Assembly (NCBI GenBank): GCA_034440615.1
Contig: JAOTOM010003967.1
Span: forward strand, 1 to 64,000
Origin: Ashinkailepas kermadecensis
Lineage: Eukaryota; Arthropoda; Thecostraca; Neolepadidae
DNA: 64,000 nucleotides
Direction: 5' to 3'
This document shows, in pieces, positions 31,441 through 42,818 of this stretch (its first letter is position 1; every line of letters starts with the position of its first letter). A model generated the notes under the pieces. That model was given only the letters and a program-made list of their open reading frames with translations. It was not told where the DNA came from and did not search any database. The position numbers were made by a program, and so were the translations under genes.

Positions 31441-33714
31441 TCTGGTGCACAATTAGAGACGAGCTGTCCCGAAACCCCAGGGGATATCACCCCCTTCTCG
31501 AGGTCAGGGGGCCGCCTATTTCCCCTGCCCCCCCGCCCTCGTGCCGCCACCACCGAGCAGGACTGCTTTCCGATTAAATTATGTCTTTGATGGGTGAACA
31601 GAGAACCCTGATGCGAATCAGGTCGCTACACAATTGTTTCTCTGGCCATTAGGGAGCTTCTTGGATCATCGGCGCGATATTCTACACAGTTATAGCGCCT
31701 CCTCCTGGGTCCCCAAAGGAGTGTTGCTTCTTGTACTTTGGGAGGGGAGCTGATTTATTGTCGTGCGGCAATTGTTCTACGTAGATATGTGACACGCTTT
31801 TATTAGCTGAACATAACTCGCATAGGCGACAATTGCAGATTGAAATATCTCAGAGAACTAAACATTTGAAAATATCGTCCTATTGAGTGGTTCAAAACAA
31901 CTATTTTATCCTAAATTGCCGACACTTATTACACATCGCCTATGCTTCCAGATTTTTGGAAGCTTTCCTGCCAGAGTCTTCGTCCTGGTTACCGACGGGG
32001 ACCGAGATGTAGAAACGGGTACTTTGATAGTGATGGGCAAAACACCAACCAATCACAGACAGCCAGTAACTGTAACGGCCATTTCTATTGGTGGGGGATC
32101 GTCATTCCACTCGGCCGAGTTTTGATGCGAAGATGCGCACTGACGACGCTGAGCGCGGCCGTACTCTCTAACTAAAAGTTATATTTCACAGAACTGTACT
32201 AAATTATCAGCTTGAAATAATTGTATTTGGATGCAAATAGCTGGAAGCCATTTTCACATGTGACGCATGCTAAGTTCTGGCTCCCAATCAACATTCCCAG
32301 ACTGCAAGAATGATTCACCAAAAATATACAGGTCTGGCTGGGCATAGTTGAAGTAAGGAAGCATTTGTACTGCCGTGGGAAGGCTATTTCTGGGGTGTAA
32401 TTGCCAATTGATCTTGGTTGATTTGTGGTTGATTTTGGGTTTGGGTTGATCGCGTCATCTTCTCCGATTGGAAAACTACTACTCGAATTTCTCCTCGTGA
32501 TAACCCATCAATACTTGGTAGCTTAGATATTGATTTGCTCCGAGTACAGCGCAGTGGCACGGGAACTGTCTCAAAGTTGTGGGGAAGGGGCGGGGAAAAG
32601 CCACTTTGAAGTCGATTTTTTATCATCCGTGCAGCCAGGATGTTTTTTTCAGAGGGGCGACCAAAAAAATGGAATTAAAAGGTACATCTTTCGGCGCGCG
32701 AAGCGGACCGAAAGTTTTAGGTTTTGCGTGGTGAAAATCTCAAAATGTCTCGTTTCATCTAGCGTATTTTGGTTCCTAAGGAGGCGAGCTTCCTTGGTTG
32801 CGCCTCTGCTTTCTATGCAAAGCCTATCAGGTTTATGCTAAACCATGACAGGTGGATCGAAGCCCGAAAAGAACAGATTCGGTAAAACATTGGAAAATTT
32901 TGTAAAATGCTTGATTGCTGAACAGATTCGATAAAGCGTCCTTAATTATCATTACGCTGTCGATATTCTGCAAGCGTACTCGACATGACCGGTGCTCTCT
33001 ATTGTCCCATTGGCTCCAATGTTGCATGAATTACTCTGCTACCAAATTTAGATGCAACGAAATTACTGCAGGAAAATAGTAGCTTTTTAGATAGTACGAA
33101 CTAGTATATTTGGGTAAGCAACAGTGCCAAGTACTTTTCAAAATTGCATCGTAAACAGCGTACATAAGTACTATGACGATGCGAGAACCAAGTGCGTTTG
33201 CTGAGAAGTTTTTCCTCACATCAGGAAGCAGACCGAATCTCAAAAATACAGCGTGGACCAGACAACAAATGGGTTACGCGGTCTCCCATATCCCGGATGC
33301 AGATTATTTCAATCCACAAATGGGTTACACGGTCGGCCAGCGTAGCGATATCAAGGCAGCCGACCGTGGCGACCTCAGCGCCACGCGTGAGTAAGCAACA
33401 GAACTAGCGATGCGTGCCGCGGCCGGCGGCGGCGCTGTGTACTCGCTGACAAAGACGTGGAAGCAAGGCCTCGGATAGCACATTAACTCGAGAGTAATTT
33501 TATCCCGCAGTGGCGCAACTTCGCTCGATCCTTGTCGCTCCTCGGTCCAGATTGTGTTGAGGCACATGTACGGGGGCAGCTGGTGTACTTCGCCCCTTAT
33601 ACAGCTCAACCTCGCAGTGTGGTGGGGTTCATTTTGGCTTCCCTTCCGAGGTTTCTCTGAGCGAACTCCTGAACCATTCATGACATCACTTTGAAGTTTG
33701 GCATACCTTCAGAG
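31441..33714. other. No recognisable gene
   Basis: Unique sequence. A short internal repeat CAAATGGGTTAC(G/A)CGGTC occurs at about 33267 and 33318. The scattered frames (for example 33681-33325 -) are not recognised. Confidence 0.4.
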
Positions 33715-33725
33715 AATTGATGAGC

Positions 33726-33759
33726 AAGTAGGCCGAAGCGCCTAATTCAACAAAATGGA
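33726..33759 (+). mobile_element. 34-bp I-clade LINE 3'-end stub with 11-bp target duplication
   Basis: AAGTAGGCCGAAGCGCCTAA followed by an A-rich tail matches the last bases of the LINE at 23470-28722 (GAGGCCGAAGCGCCTAATC). It is flanked by perfect AATTGATGAGC at 33715-33725 and 33760-33770. This is an independent example of an ultra-short retroposition, from a different I family than the stub at 14831. Confidence 0.85.
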
Positions 33760-33770
33760 AATTGATGAGC

Positions 33771-34689
33771 GCACATGGTGAGACAATTGATGGTTCCAAT
33801 ATCTTCAGATACCGGAACTAGGGGCGTCTTAGTCAGGTCACGACCTCGTCGCAATACAGCTTTTGGACGCAGATAGAGCATTTTCCGAAAGCAAATCGTA
33901 GAAGGTGCAACCAAAAGTGAAATGTTGATGCATAGACAAATGATGAAAGCATAATTCGCAATGCAAATTGTCGCCTCAGTCGCTGGAGCAAATAAAAGTT
34001 TAGACTAGAACGATACATTCGTGTTTCACTTTGTAGCCGATGAATATGTTCGAGAAACCGGAAAAGATTTGGGGGCAATTTACGTCCTCAAAAGCATTCA
34101 AAGTTCCATGCCAACGTCTAGCCAGGTGACTGAGATATGACCTGAACTGTCCCGAGGGTACATGTTTTGCCGGCTCTGTGGAGGCTAAAATACGGACTAT
34201 TACGAAGCCAAAATAGTTAAACAGTGTTAATGTTCCATGCCTATGTCATTTCGGATGTGACTGTGGTCCACATTCGACACGCAGAAATGTATTTTGTGGA
34301 GAAAAGCTTTCAATGATATCCAAAACAAGAACTGAGGGGATATTTTTTTAATTATCTCAAAAAGGTTGAAACATACATATTTGGTTTCGCTTTCTAGCCA
34401 CTCCCTACCTTTTCCTGATTACCATCTGTTTCGATAATTGTCATGTGCAACAGCTCATCATATTCCCAGATATTTGACCTTGACAGGATCGGTGACCTTG
34501 ACCTTTGCACGTGTAATTTGTACTAGGTGAAGTCTTCAGTGTATATATCATCAACATTAAAACACGAAATCACCTTTGTTTTACCATCAGGATCCGAAAA
34601 CTACAGCGAAGATGGGTGGCCGACTGCGCACTGACATTCACCTGTCTGACCTGACCTCCAAGGTCAACTGAAAGAGATATATAAAAATT
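33771..34689. other. Unique sequence with scattered AGGTCA-type sites
   Basis: TGACCTTGA or its variant occurs at about 34488 (TTGACCTTGACAGG) and 34502 (GTGACCTTGACCTTTG), and TGACCTGACCTCCAAGGTCA lies at about 34650-34670. These resemble FTZ-F1/ERR extended half-sites. The region may be a decayed transposon, but I find no ends. Confidence 0.4.
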
Positions 34690-35148
34690 GTTCGAAATAA
34701 TTATACAGATTGAAGGACCAACAGCATCATGCCGTTCAGCACGCCTCTCTATCCTCCCTAGAACAAATGTTAGTGGGTGAGGGGGTGAAATTACCCCCAT
34801 CTACACTGCGATGGGTAGAACATTATTCCGCACACTGCGATAGCTTACGAACAGGGTCTGATATTGGCCCTATGGAGCTGGTGATGCAAATATGGTTTCA
34901 AATGCCACGGTCTATGCAACCTCAAGGCCTGCACAGCTCCTTTAATCCTGATGTTCTATTGCTAATACCTACTCCCCCCCCACCATGGTTGAACAGTTCC
35001 ATTGAGCATGCAAACGTTGCGCTTCCTTCTTCTGCCATTCCCCAGATTGTAAGTCCATTGGAACTTGACAGAGATTCGCCACCAGGCCTCTGAACTGGAT
35101 TTCCAAGAGGTGGCACGTCTGCTTTGAAGTCTGCCTGAGCCGAGCTGG
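34690..35148. other. Open frame of 127 codons, not recognised
   Basis: A + frame (34710-35093) has fairly protein-like composition (VKLPPSTLRWVEHYSAHCD, PIVSPLELD-like tail) and ends TGA. It has no ATG at its start and no family I know, and no splice context is evident. It could be an exon or transposon remnant. Confidence in coding is low. Confidence 0.2.
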
Positions 35149-35338
35149 CCCTCACGAGGGGCACATGTATTTAGCGGCTACCCGTCTCGCCTCAATGGCC
35201 CTCATTAGCCCTAATTGGCCCTCACGAGGGGCACATGTATTTAGCGGCTACCCGTCTCGCCTCAATGGCCCTCATTGGCCCTCATTGGCCCTCACGAGGG
35301 GCACATGTATTTAGCGGCTACCCGTCTCGCCTCAATGC
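35149..35338. repeat. About 68-bp tandem repeat, three units
   Basis: Units contain GGCCCTCACGAGGGGCACAT, TAGCGGCTACCCGTCTCGCC and a variable number of TCAATGGCCCTCATT boxes (a nested GGCCCTCATT repeat). CCCTCACGAGGG is itself palindromic. Confidence 0.93.
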
Positions 35339-35615
35339 ATTCTGCGATCATCTGCAAATCAGCCCACGGCACACAAAACACCTCCATCATCTTGTTGACC
35401 ATTCCGAGCGGCGCCGCTTTTTCTGCCACTTTGATTGGTCGAGCCGGCGCCGGGGCCGCTCCCGCTGGCCAGATCAGTGCACGGTCCACCAGTTTGATTG
35501 TTTTTGCCCCTGACAACGGCTTTACGAATCATTTCACTGCGCGGCCACAACGCCACCAGAGGCCGCAGTGGCTACCGCCAGTGAACAAATGGACCGCCGA
35601 ACTCGCAGGTAGAAC

Positions 35616-35746
35616 AGATATCCCGTCCACCTTGACGACAAGCGTGCAAGGGGAGACAGATATCCTACCGACATTGACGACAAGCGTGGAAGCAGATATC
35701 CCGTCCACCTTGACGACAAGCATGGAAGGGAAGGCAGATATCAGGC
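35616..35746. repeat. 36/42-bp tandem repeat, three units
   Basis: Units start AGATATCC(C/T) and share ACCTTGACGACAAGC or a variant. Lengths of 42, 36 and 42 bp reflect a 6-bp indel. Confidence 0.9.
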
Positions 35747-38380
35747 GGTATCTGACATGACATGATGTCTGAAATTATGGGAATGTTGGAGTCATTGCAA
35801 ATAATTGCATTAATGCAACATGCAGATACTAACTGCCTGACAGTAAATTAACACGACAGAGCCTGGGCATGGTAAGGCGACTGCTTGCGCTACGCTCACA
35901 CCTAGCGGAGATGATGCGAACTAAAAGTACACAATAGGGACTAACCGCAGCCGCGGCCTTAATTCCTGTCTTAATTCCTGAAGATAATCGTAGAAACAAG
36001 GATGCAGTAGCGCATGCAGATATTTTGCCCCTCCCCTTCCATCGGCGGGTGTCATCAATTATGTGTGAGCGGATGACTCTTCACTCCCAGCATCACGACC
36101 GTTAATGTTCAACAGTTTCGTTGAAAGACCAGCACGTACTCATCTTTCTCCATATCTTTAGTATTGCGAGTGAGGACGGGTCTGTGCGATCCATTGCTAA
36201 GTGAGATGTATCCACGAAGCAGATATATTGACTATAAGCAGATATACAGATATTCTCCCATAGTATTTCATCAGAAATAATCGTTTATTTCAACGAATGC
36301 ATTCCAAATGAAATGGCAATATAACTACATTTTGTCAACTTTGCATCAGGATGAGGAGGCGACAATCTTGTGATATGGTTACATTGCTAGCACATGCTAG
36401 CAATTTACAGCCATTGCATGGGCCGTGCGATATAATTGCATTATTTTAGGACTGTCGGGCACCACACGTTTCCAAGGAACTCCGTCGGCTAGCATGGATC
36501 CCATTAAATACAGGGTGGCAGGTCAGGCCAGACCGAGACCAAACAAGTTGCTGATCAGTGGAAAAGGTGTTTTGGCGAAATCGGCCAAACTTTGGAAGAA
36601 AGTTGGTGCTATCAACCTTCAACGTCTTGGACGAGTTGGAGGGCCACCTTTTGTACTCAGAAAGCATCTTCGGGTGAAAAATGTATGGGGGGGGCGAAGG
36701 TGCACTCCAACGTCCTCGAGGAGCGCCTTTTCAGTCAGATGGGCTCTGCATCTTCATGGCGGGTGAGGAACATGTCTCCTGTTCCGCCTTGGATCCTGCC
36801 CTGTCTGAACCTGTTATTGACTGCACTAAAAACCAATACAAATACCAGCTCCAGATCGTAATGCTCACTATATATCGACAGTGACCTGGAAGCGTGAAGA
36901 AATGGACCAAGGGCACGAGAACCGTGGATGGGAGAGGGGACAGAAGGGTAGAGTCCTTTCAACTTTGGATGAGCTTAGCATTGATCCTATACGTGTTGCA
37001 TGGAACTAGTCGATTTCAGAATAGCCTATGTCCCCCTTCCGCAACTTTGAAATAGTTTCCGTGCCACCTTGATGGACATGAAATGTCCCGCCGGATCGGC
37101 CGCTGTGTGTGCTTCTAGGCCCATGGGCGGAGCCTATTGGGCTTGCGCATGCGCACTTTTGTCCACTGAATGCACTAACTGGGCAGATGGAACCATCGCC
37201 TTACGAATTAACGTGCAAATAAAGTCAGCGGCCATATCTTTTCATGGCATTATCCCACTTACGCCTCCCTCCGAGGTTATTCGAGGCCTGATAATGTCTG
37301 GAGAATGGCAAGTCTGAGGTGCGTTTTGGGAAATTGAAGTTTGGGGGGGGGGACCTGTACGGGAGAAATCTCCGACGAAATCAAAGCTGAGGAAGACAAT
37401 TACTGCCTGACCTTATCGACTACTAGCAGACTACCAGGATCAGGACTATGCGAATACCACAAGTACTACGCATGTACTACGAGGATCAGGACTACGCCAA
37501 TGCCACCTGTTCAGTGAGGCCAGACGCATTCATTGGAGGCTCATCCTGGGCTTTGACCGGGTCAGAGCAGTTAGGTTGCTTTGGAAGCTTCATGTACAAC
37601 AATCTCGTTGAGTACTCCCCATTTCATTCGGTCGTTGATCAGTCGCTGAGGTGGCGCTCCGTTGCAGCGCCAGATGCTCAGTGCCATACAAAAATAATCG
37701 GAAGGCAAAAAGCAAAGAAAGCAAAAGACAAAGCATGAAACATACTGTTAACACAAGACTACCAGATTATAATTTGGCAACGAATTGTGTCCACTAGCCT
37801 TCTTGCATGCATGTCAGCCCATTAAGAAATATAAATACGAGTGAAATGTGTGAGTTGTGGCGACGCTGCTACTGGTGCTGGCAGCCGATGTCAGGATGGC
37901 CGTACCCGGACTTGTGGCCCACGTGATGTCGACACGGTGTCGATCAGCATCGACACCGACGACCTGACATTCGCCCGCAGGCGATCAGCTCGGCGCTCGA
38001 GGCGCGATGTGCAGTGAACTTAGCGTCTGGCTGTGTTTTTAGTAACGAACCATGCAGCAGCACTACGGCAGCGCTTGTATGTTTGTGCGTGTTCTGACTT
38101 GTCGGGGCCCAGCCGCAGTTCCAGCCCCCGGACGGACGCCTCCGACCGCCGGCCGGTGCCGAGACGTCGCTGACGTGCCGAGTTCACAGTGTGCCAACAG
38201 CTGCACCACTCCTCGACCCGGGGCCGCTTGGCATGCTCAGGCCGGTCCGTTCAGGCCGTACCGTTGGCCAACCGGCGCTGCACATGGCGACCTCCGCCGT
38301 GCAACATGTCGCTGCACTGTCGCCAAGTGACATGTGGCCGACGCCCATGTCGGCCCATGTCCGGCCGAGTGTTGCCCACG
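35747..38380. other. No recognisable gene
   Basis: Mixed sequence. A local duplication of AGGATCAGGACTA(T/C)GC(G/C)AAT lies at 37438-37500 beside CAAGTACTACGCATGTACTACGAGG. 37900-38380 is GC-rich with several overlapping frames. Frames at 36425-36766 and 37448-37738 + are not recognised. Confidence 0.4.
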
Positions 38381-38478
38381 GAGCCCCTCCCTCCCCTCTG
38401 AGGCACGGGTGTTGCGGTAGCTCAGTGCAGGCACACTGAGGTGGTGCGCATGACAGGGTGCACGGTCCCACGAGTCGG
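38381..38478. repeat. 98-bp direct repeat, left copy, flanking an I LINE
   Basis: About 86% identical to 39603-39701. It shares CCCCTCCCTC, GGGTGTTGCGGT, CTCAGTGCAG, CACACTGAGG and CACGAGTCGG. It ends exactly where LINE coding sequence begins. Confidence 0.85.
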
Positions 38479-39590
38479 CTGAATTGGACGTATCCCTCGC
38501 CGGAGCAAAGAAAGCGGACGTCATGCCACATGAATTCCGAGCACTTGCCATGGAGTACATCGAGAGTTACACTGGATTCGTTGCAACGCACACCGATGGA
38601 TCCAGAACGGAGTCTGGCGCCGGCAGCGTGTTTACTAATGGTACTGTTGTAAGATGTTTTTCACTTCCTTCGCATGTGTCTGTGTATTCCTCTGAGCTTA
38701 TTGCTACCCTGAAAGCTCTATGTTTCATTGAAGTGTCAAATGATCCACTACACATTATTTTTACGAATTCCTTAAGTAGCCTTTTAGCGATGAGGACGCC
38801 CGACCCATCTAATCCCATTTTACAGAATGTTTTATATCGCCTTACCGCTGTGCATCAAGCAGGTAAAAAACAGTACTGTGTTGGATCCCGAGCCACGTGG
38901 GCATCTCTGGGAACGACCTAGCGGATGCTGCTGCAAAACGTGCGTCGCTAGCTCCATGCTTGCGAACCATACCGCTCCCTGCCCGTGATCACTTCCCAAC
39001 CATTTCTGCGTATGTGCTCGCAAAGTGGCAGGCTTCTTGGAACACACTAACTGATATGAGTTGAGAGCGATCAAGCATCGTCTCGAAAAATGGAATTCGT
39101 GCTCTCGTATGAATAGTCGACACGAAGTAGCGTTGTGTCGCTTGATAATAGGGCACATATATGCCACTCATTCGTACTTGCTAACTGGTAATGAATTCCC
39201 GCGCTGCCCAAAATGTCACGCACGCCTATCTGTGCGTCATGTGCTGCTCTCCTGCTCCGGTTATGAGGAGGAGCGTAGACGCCACTTTGGACACGTTCAG
39301 CCACTGTCACTCAGTGAAGTTTTAGGCGACGACTCGAGTATTGTCCAATCGGGGAACCTTTTTGATTACGGTCACCGAAATATCATTTTCTGTAATATAT
39401 GCACCAAGCTGAAAAGGTTTCACTATGCCATGACGTATTTTACGTTCCGTTTGTTTTACGGAATAGCAGTATTCTGCGAAGTTTAACTAGCATATGCAAT
39501 ATATCGAAGCGTAAATAACTTACTGTTATGGGCGCTACATGACCAATGAAGTCGATGCACCTTTAAATCAAAATAACTAACTAACTAACT
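38479..39590 (+). mobile_element. I-type LINE, 5'-truncated copy (RNase H to 3' end)
   Basis: It starts just before RNase H and runs through the C-terminal domain to the 3' stem-loop GGGCGCTACATGACC..GTCGATGCACC (39529-39561) and an (AACT)n tail to 39590. It lies between two 98-bp direct repeats. The 54-bp stub at 14831 comes from this family. Confidence 0.85.
38484..39486 (+). pseudogene. I-LINE RNase H and C-terminal domain remnant
   Basis: The first frame (38484-38921) reads DVSLAGAKKADVMPHEF, FVATHTDGSRTESGAG (first RNase H Asp), LPSHVSVYSSELIATLKAL (Glu) and FTNSLSSLLA, where the second Asp is replaced by Asn. A frameshift near 38880 then gives WIPSHVGISGNDLADAAAKRA, with the His and final Asp. 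Another break near 39058 leads to HEVALCRLIIGHIYATHSYLL and CPKCHARLSVRHVLLSC, ending with TAA at 39484-39486. It is dead by the Asp loss and two frameshifts. Confidence 0.87.
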
Positions 39591-39602
39591 CCCCACTCGT
39601 CG

Positions 39603-39701
39603 GAACCCCTCCCTCAACTCTGAGGCGCGGGTGTTGCGGTGCCTCAGTGCAGACACACTGAGGTGTTGCGTGTGACAGGGCACACGCTCCGCACGAGTCG
39701 G
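39603..39701. repeat. 98-bp direct repeat, right copy
   Basis: Partner of 38381-38478. Here CCTCAGTG and CACTGAGG form a perfect 8-bp hairpin (about 39642-39663). Confidence 0.85.
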
Positions 39702-40382
39702 AGCGGTACGGCGCGGCTGGCTACGGCACACGGAGCTGGACAGACGGCGGACGGCTGGGCGGACGTGCTGCTGGACGGCCGACCGTTACGGTGCCGACAG
39801 GGACTGAGTCCGGGACACGACCTTTGGACAGGCACGTGACCGGCTCTGTGGGACGACTGTTGGGTTGTTGGGCGTGGGGTCGATGTGTAGGAAGCCGTCG
39901 CCGTTTTGCGTGATTGTGTGTCCTGACAATGGAGGATAAATATCGACTGTTGAGGATGTTGTCGTGTGTGAGAAGCCGTCGCCGTTTTGCGTGATTGTAT
40001 GTCCTGACAATAGAGTGCAAATATCGACTGTTATATTTCCGGACAGGTTGTCGCGAGCGAGGTCTGTGCTGGACATTGCGAGGCAGGAGGAAGACGCCCT
40101 GCATGTCTGAAGAGGTGCACATGGCTCACAGCAGCCTTACAATGCAGCACAATGTAGGATTTAGAGTGACGTGCAGTTCCACTGCCCTGTCCGGAAGGTT
40201 GGCTCGCGTGTTGCATACTAACCAGAGCCAACGGGGCTTCAATGTTACAAAAGGACTCTTCACGCGGCTCCACCTGCATTACTGCACACACGTACACTTG
40301 ATGCAAATATACACTTGTGAGTGTGCCTATATACATATATACTAATGAATGCCTGTGCAAAGCATTGATCTTATATTTCGGT
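39702..40382. repeat. Unique sequence with an 80-bp tandem duplication
   Basis: At about 39885-40040 two units share AAGCCGTCGCCGTTTTGCGT, GATTGT(G/A)TGTCCTGACAAT and AAATATCGACTGTT. The remainder up to 40382 is unremarkable. Confidence 0.75.
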
Positions 40383-40419
40383 GGAAGCGCCCTATAATCC
40401 AAATAACTAACTAACTAAC
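40383..40419 (+). mobile_element. Another I-type 3' tail, (AACT)n
   Basis: GGAAGCGCCCTATAATCCAA plus ATAACTAACTAACTAAC has the same tail as 39571-39590 and 14873-14888. Upstream (40110-40380) I see no LINE coding sequence, so this may be another truncated copy or a non-autonomous element that uses the same 3' end. No clean target duplication was found. Confidence 0.6.
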
Positions 40420-40682
40420 AAAATGGGCCTGGATTGAGTAGCCAAATTAAATGCTGACAACGCTGGGATGGCGTGCGGATAAGTCAACACTAATTCGAGT
40501 TGCAACTCAGGACATGATTAAAACCTGTGCCTCTGTGTCGATCTGCCAGAACAAGAGCAAACAACCCACACGAGCTTCTTCAACACGGACATCAGCACGA
40601 GTTTCAACACGCTTGCGATAACCGTGCAAACAGGGAAGCGGCCTCAAGCGAAACGGCCTCAAATCCGACACCCGAATCCAGA
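40420..40682. other. No recognisable feature
   Basis: Short unique stretch between a LINE tail and a satellite. Confidence 0.4.
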
Positions 40683-41878
40683 GTCAGCTGACACCAAGGG
40701 TCAACTGGCACCAGGGGTCAACTGACACCAAGGGTCAACTGACATCAAGGGTCAGCTGGCACCAAGGGTCAACTGGCAACCAAGGGTCAACTGGCAACCA
40801 AGGGTCAACTGGCACCAAGGGTCAACTGGCAGCCAAGAGTCAACTGATACCAAGGGTCAACTGGCAGCCAAGAGTCAACTGGCAACCAAGGGTCAACTGG
40901 CACCAAGGGTCAACTGATACCAAGGGTCAACTGGCAACCAAGGGTCAACTGGCACCAAGGGTCAACTGGCAGCCAAGGGTCAACTGGCACCAAGGGTCAA
41001 CTGGCACCAAGGGTCAACTGGCAGCCAAGAGTCAACTGATACCAAGGGTCAGCTGGCACCAAGGGTCAACTGGCACCAAGGGTCAACTGATACCAAGGGT
41101 CAACTGGCAGCCAAGAGTCAACTGATACCAAGGGTCAGCTGGCACCAAGGGTCAACTGGCAGCCAAGAGTCAACTGGCACCAAGGGTCAACTGGCACCAG
41201 GGGTCAACTGACACCAAGGGTCAACTGACATCAAGGGTCAACTGGCACCAAGGGTCAACTGGCACCAAGGGTCAACTGGCACCAAGGGTCAACTGGCACC
41301 AAGGGTCAACTGGCACCAAGGGTCAGCTGGCACCAAGGGTCAACTGGCACCAAGGGTCAACTGATACCAAGGGTCAACTGGCAGCCAAGAGTCAACTGAT
41401 ACCAAGGGTCAACTGGCAGCCAAGAGTCAACTGATACCAAGGGTCAGCTGGCACCAAGGGTCAACTGGCACCAAGGGTCAACTGGCAGCCAAGAGTCAAC
41501 TGATACCAAGGGTCAACTGGCAGCCAAGAGTCAACTGGCACTAAGGGTCAACTAGCACCAAGGGTCAGCTGGCACCAAGAGTCAACTGATACCAAGGGTC
41601 AGCTGGCACCAAGGGTCAACTGGCACCAAGGGTCAACTGATACCAAGGGTCAACTGGCAGCCAAGAGTCAACTGATACCAAGGGTCAGCTGGCACCAAGG
41701 GTCAACTGGCACCAAGGGTCAACTGGCAGCCAAGAGTCAACTGGCACCAAGGGTCAACTGGCACTAAGGGTCAACTAGCACCAAGGTCAATTCAGACCAA
41801 GGGTCAACTGATACCAAGGGTCAACTAGCACCAATGGTCAATCCAGACCAAGGGTCAACTGACACCAAGGGTCACCTG
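40683..41878. repeat. 17-bp satellite, about 70 units, with higher-order pattern
   Basis: Units are based on GGTCAACTGGCACCAAG. Main variants are CTGATACCAAG, CTGGCAGCCAAGA (18-19 bp), GGTCAGCTGG and CTGACACC. A series of four to five variants (CAGCTGGCACC, CAACTGGCACC, CAACTGATACC, CAACTGGCAGCC, then AGTCAACTGATACC) recurs several times (about 41040, 41330, 41445, 41600 and 41690), which indicates higher-order repeats. Confidence 0.95.
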
Positions 41879-42239
41879 ACAACTGGCCGGATGAGGTCGG
41901 GAGGCGGCAACCTGCTGCAGAATGACACTCCGTTAGGCATACGGCTAAGATCGTATCGTTGAGTTAGATATCTGTGGTTAAGTGGTGAGTTGATGGTATT
42001 TGACACACAAGGTGCATTAAGCACCTTTAACCAGATGCGCTGGCTCTGACTTTGCGGAAGCAGGGCTCATGCTGAGGGGAGCTGCATTGACTCGGATTCA
42101 AACCCCAGGTGGGAAGATTTCAGGTCGAAAGCGAAGTCTTGATGGAGAGTTGAGCGTTCCGTCAAACCACGAACAACACCCGGGTAGTCGATATCGTCCC
42201 TATCGGGCTGTCAGTCTAATCTTAGGGCACGACTCGTGA
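41879..42239. other. Unique sequence, possible decayed tRNA-like segment
   Basis: GACTCGGATTCAAACCCCAG (about 42089-42108) resembles a Pol III B box on the + strand, but no A box or cloverleaf is evident. Nothing else is seen. Confidence 0.3.
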
Positions 42240-42318
42240 GCGCTCCCTGTGATTTGAACCCACGACCCAACACGGACGGATTACAAGATCACCGCTATAC
42301 ATCGCCGCTGTCTAGCAC
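42240..42318 (-). repeat. tRNA-derived SINE-like segment (possible tRNA-Thr UGU origin)
   Basis: On the - strand TATAGCGGTGATC (A-box-like), CTTGTAATC (anticodon-loop-like, UGU) and TCGTGGGTTCAAATCAC (B box, 10 of 11 to GGTTCRANNCC) occur in tRNA order and spacing. Stems are imperfect, so this is not a functional tRNA. It is best read as the head of a tRNA-derived SINE or a tRNA pseudogene. No body or tail could be delimited. Confidence 0.4.
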
Positions 42319-42818
42319 TTCCTTGGTGTAGTCTCTGGACACATACAGTCGAGAGGGGAGGACTACATGCACTTGAAAGCATTTACATCAAGTCGTTCCG
42401 AACTGCTTCACCAGCCCTGAGCCTCCAATCGTAAAGCTCCTAAAATTGTCTTGCTAAGGCACATGGCTGACTTGCAGAGATCACTCGCAGAGATCACTGA
42501 CAGATCACTCTGTCCACACTGGCAGAGGCACGTCAGATCTGACACGGGTCAGCAACCAGCAGAACACTATAGATCCCGCTTCCATTGCCGGAAATTTATT
42601 GGCCGTCGTTTTGGCGACGATAATATCTGGCGGCGCGAGTCGTGCGGTACTCGGCGGCCGGGTTGTCTTGATGAGCAGCAGCTTCGGCAACGGTCACGAA
42701 ACAGGAGGGTCACGACCTTGACCCGTCGACAAGGATGAAGTCACCACAGCAGCGAAGCCCGTTTGCGTTTTGTCCGGCTTATCAGTAGTGGTGACAGGGA
42801 ATCATTGGTGGTGCAGAC
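42319..42818. other. No recognisable gene
   Basis: Contains clustered CAGAGATCACT repeats (about 42474-42512). No coding signature. Confidence 0.4.

Noticed and set aside
38409..38432. TAGCTCAGTGC as a tRNA A box
   Set aside because: No B box or cloverleaf follows at the right distance. It lies in a direct repeat with its own hairpin.
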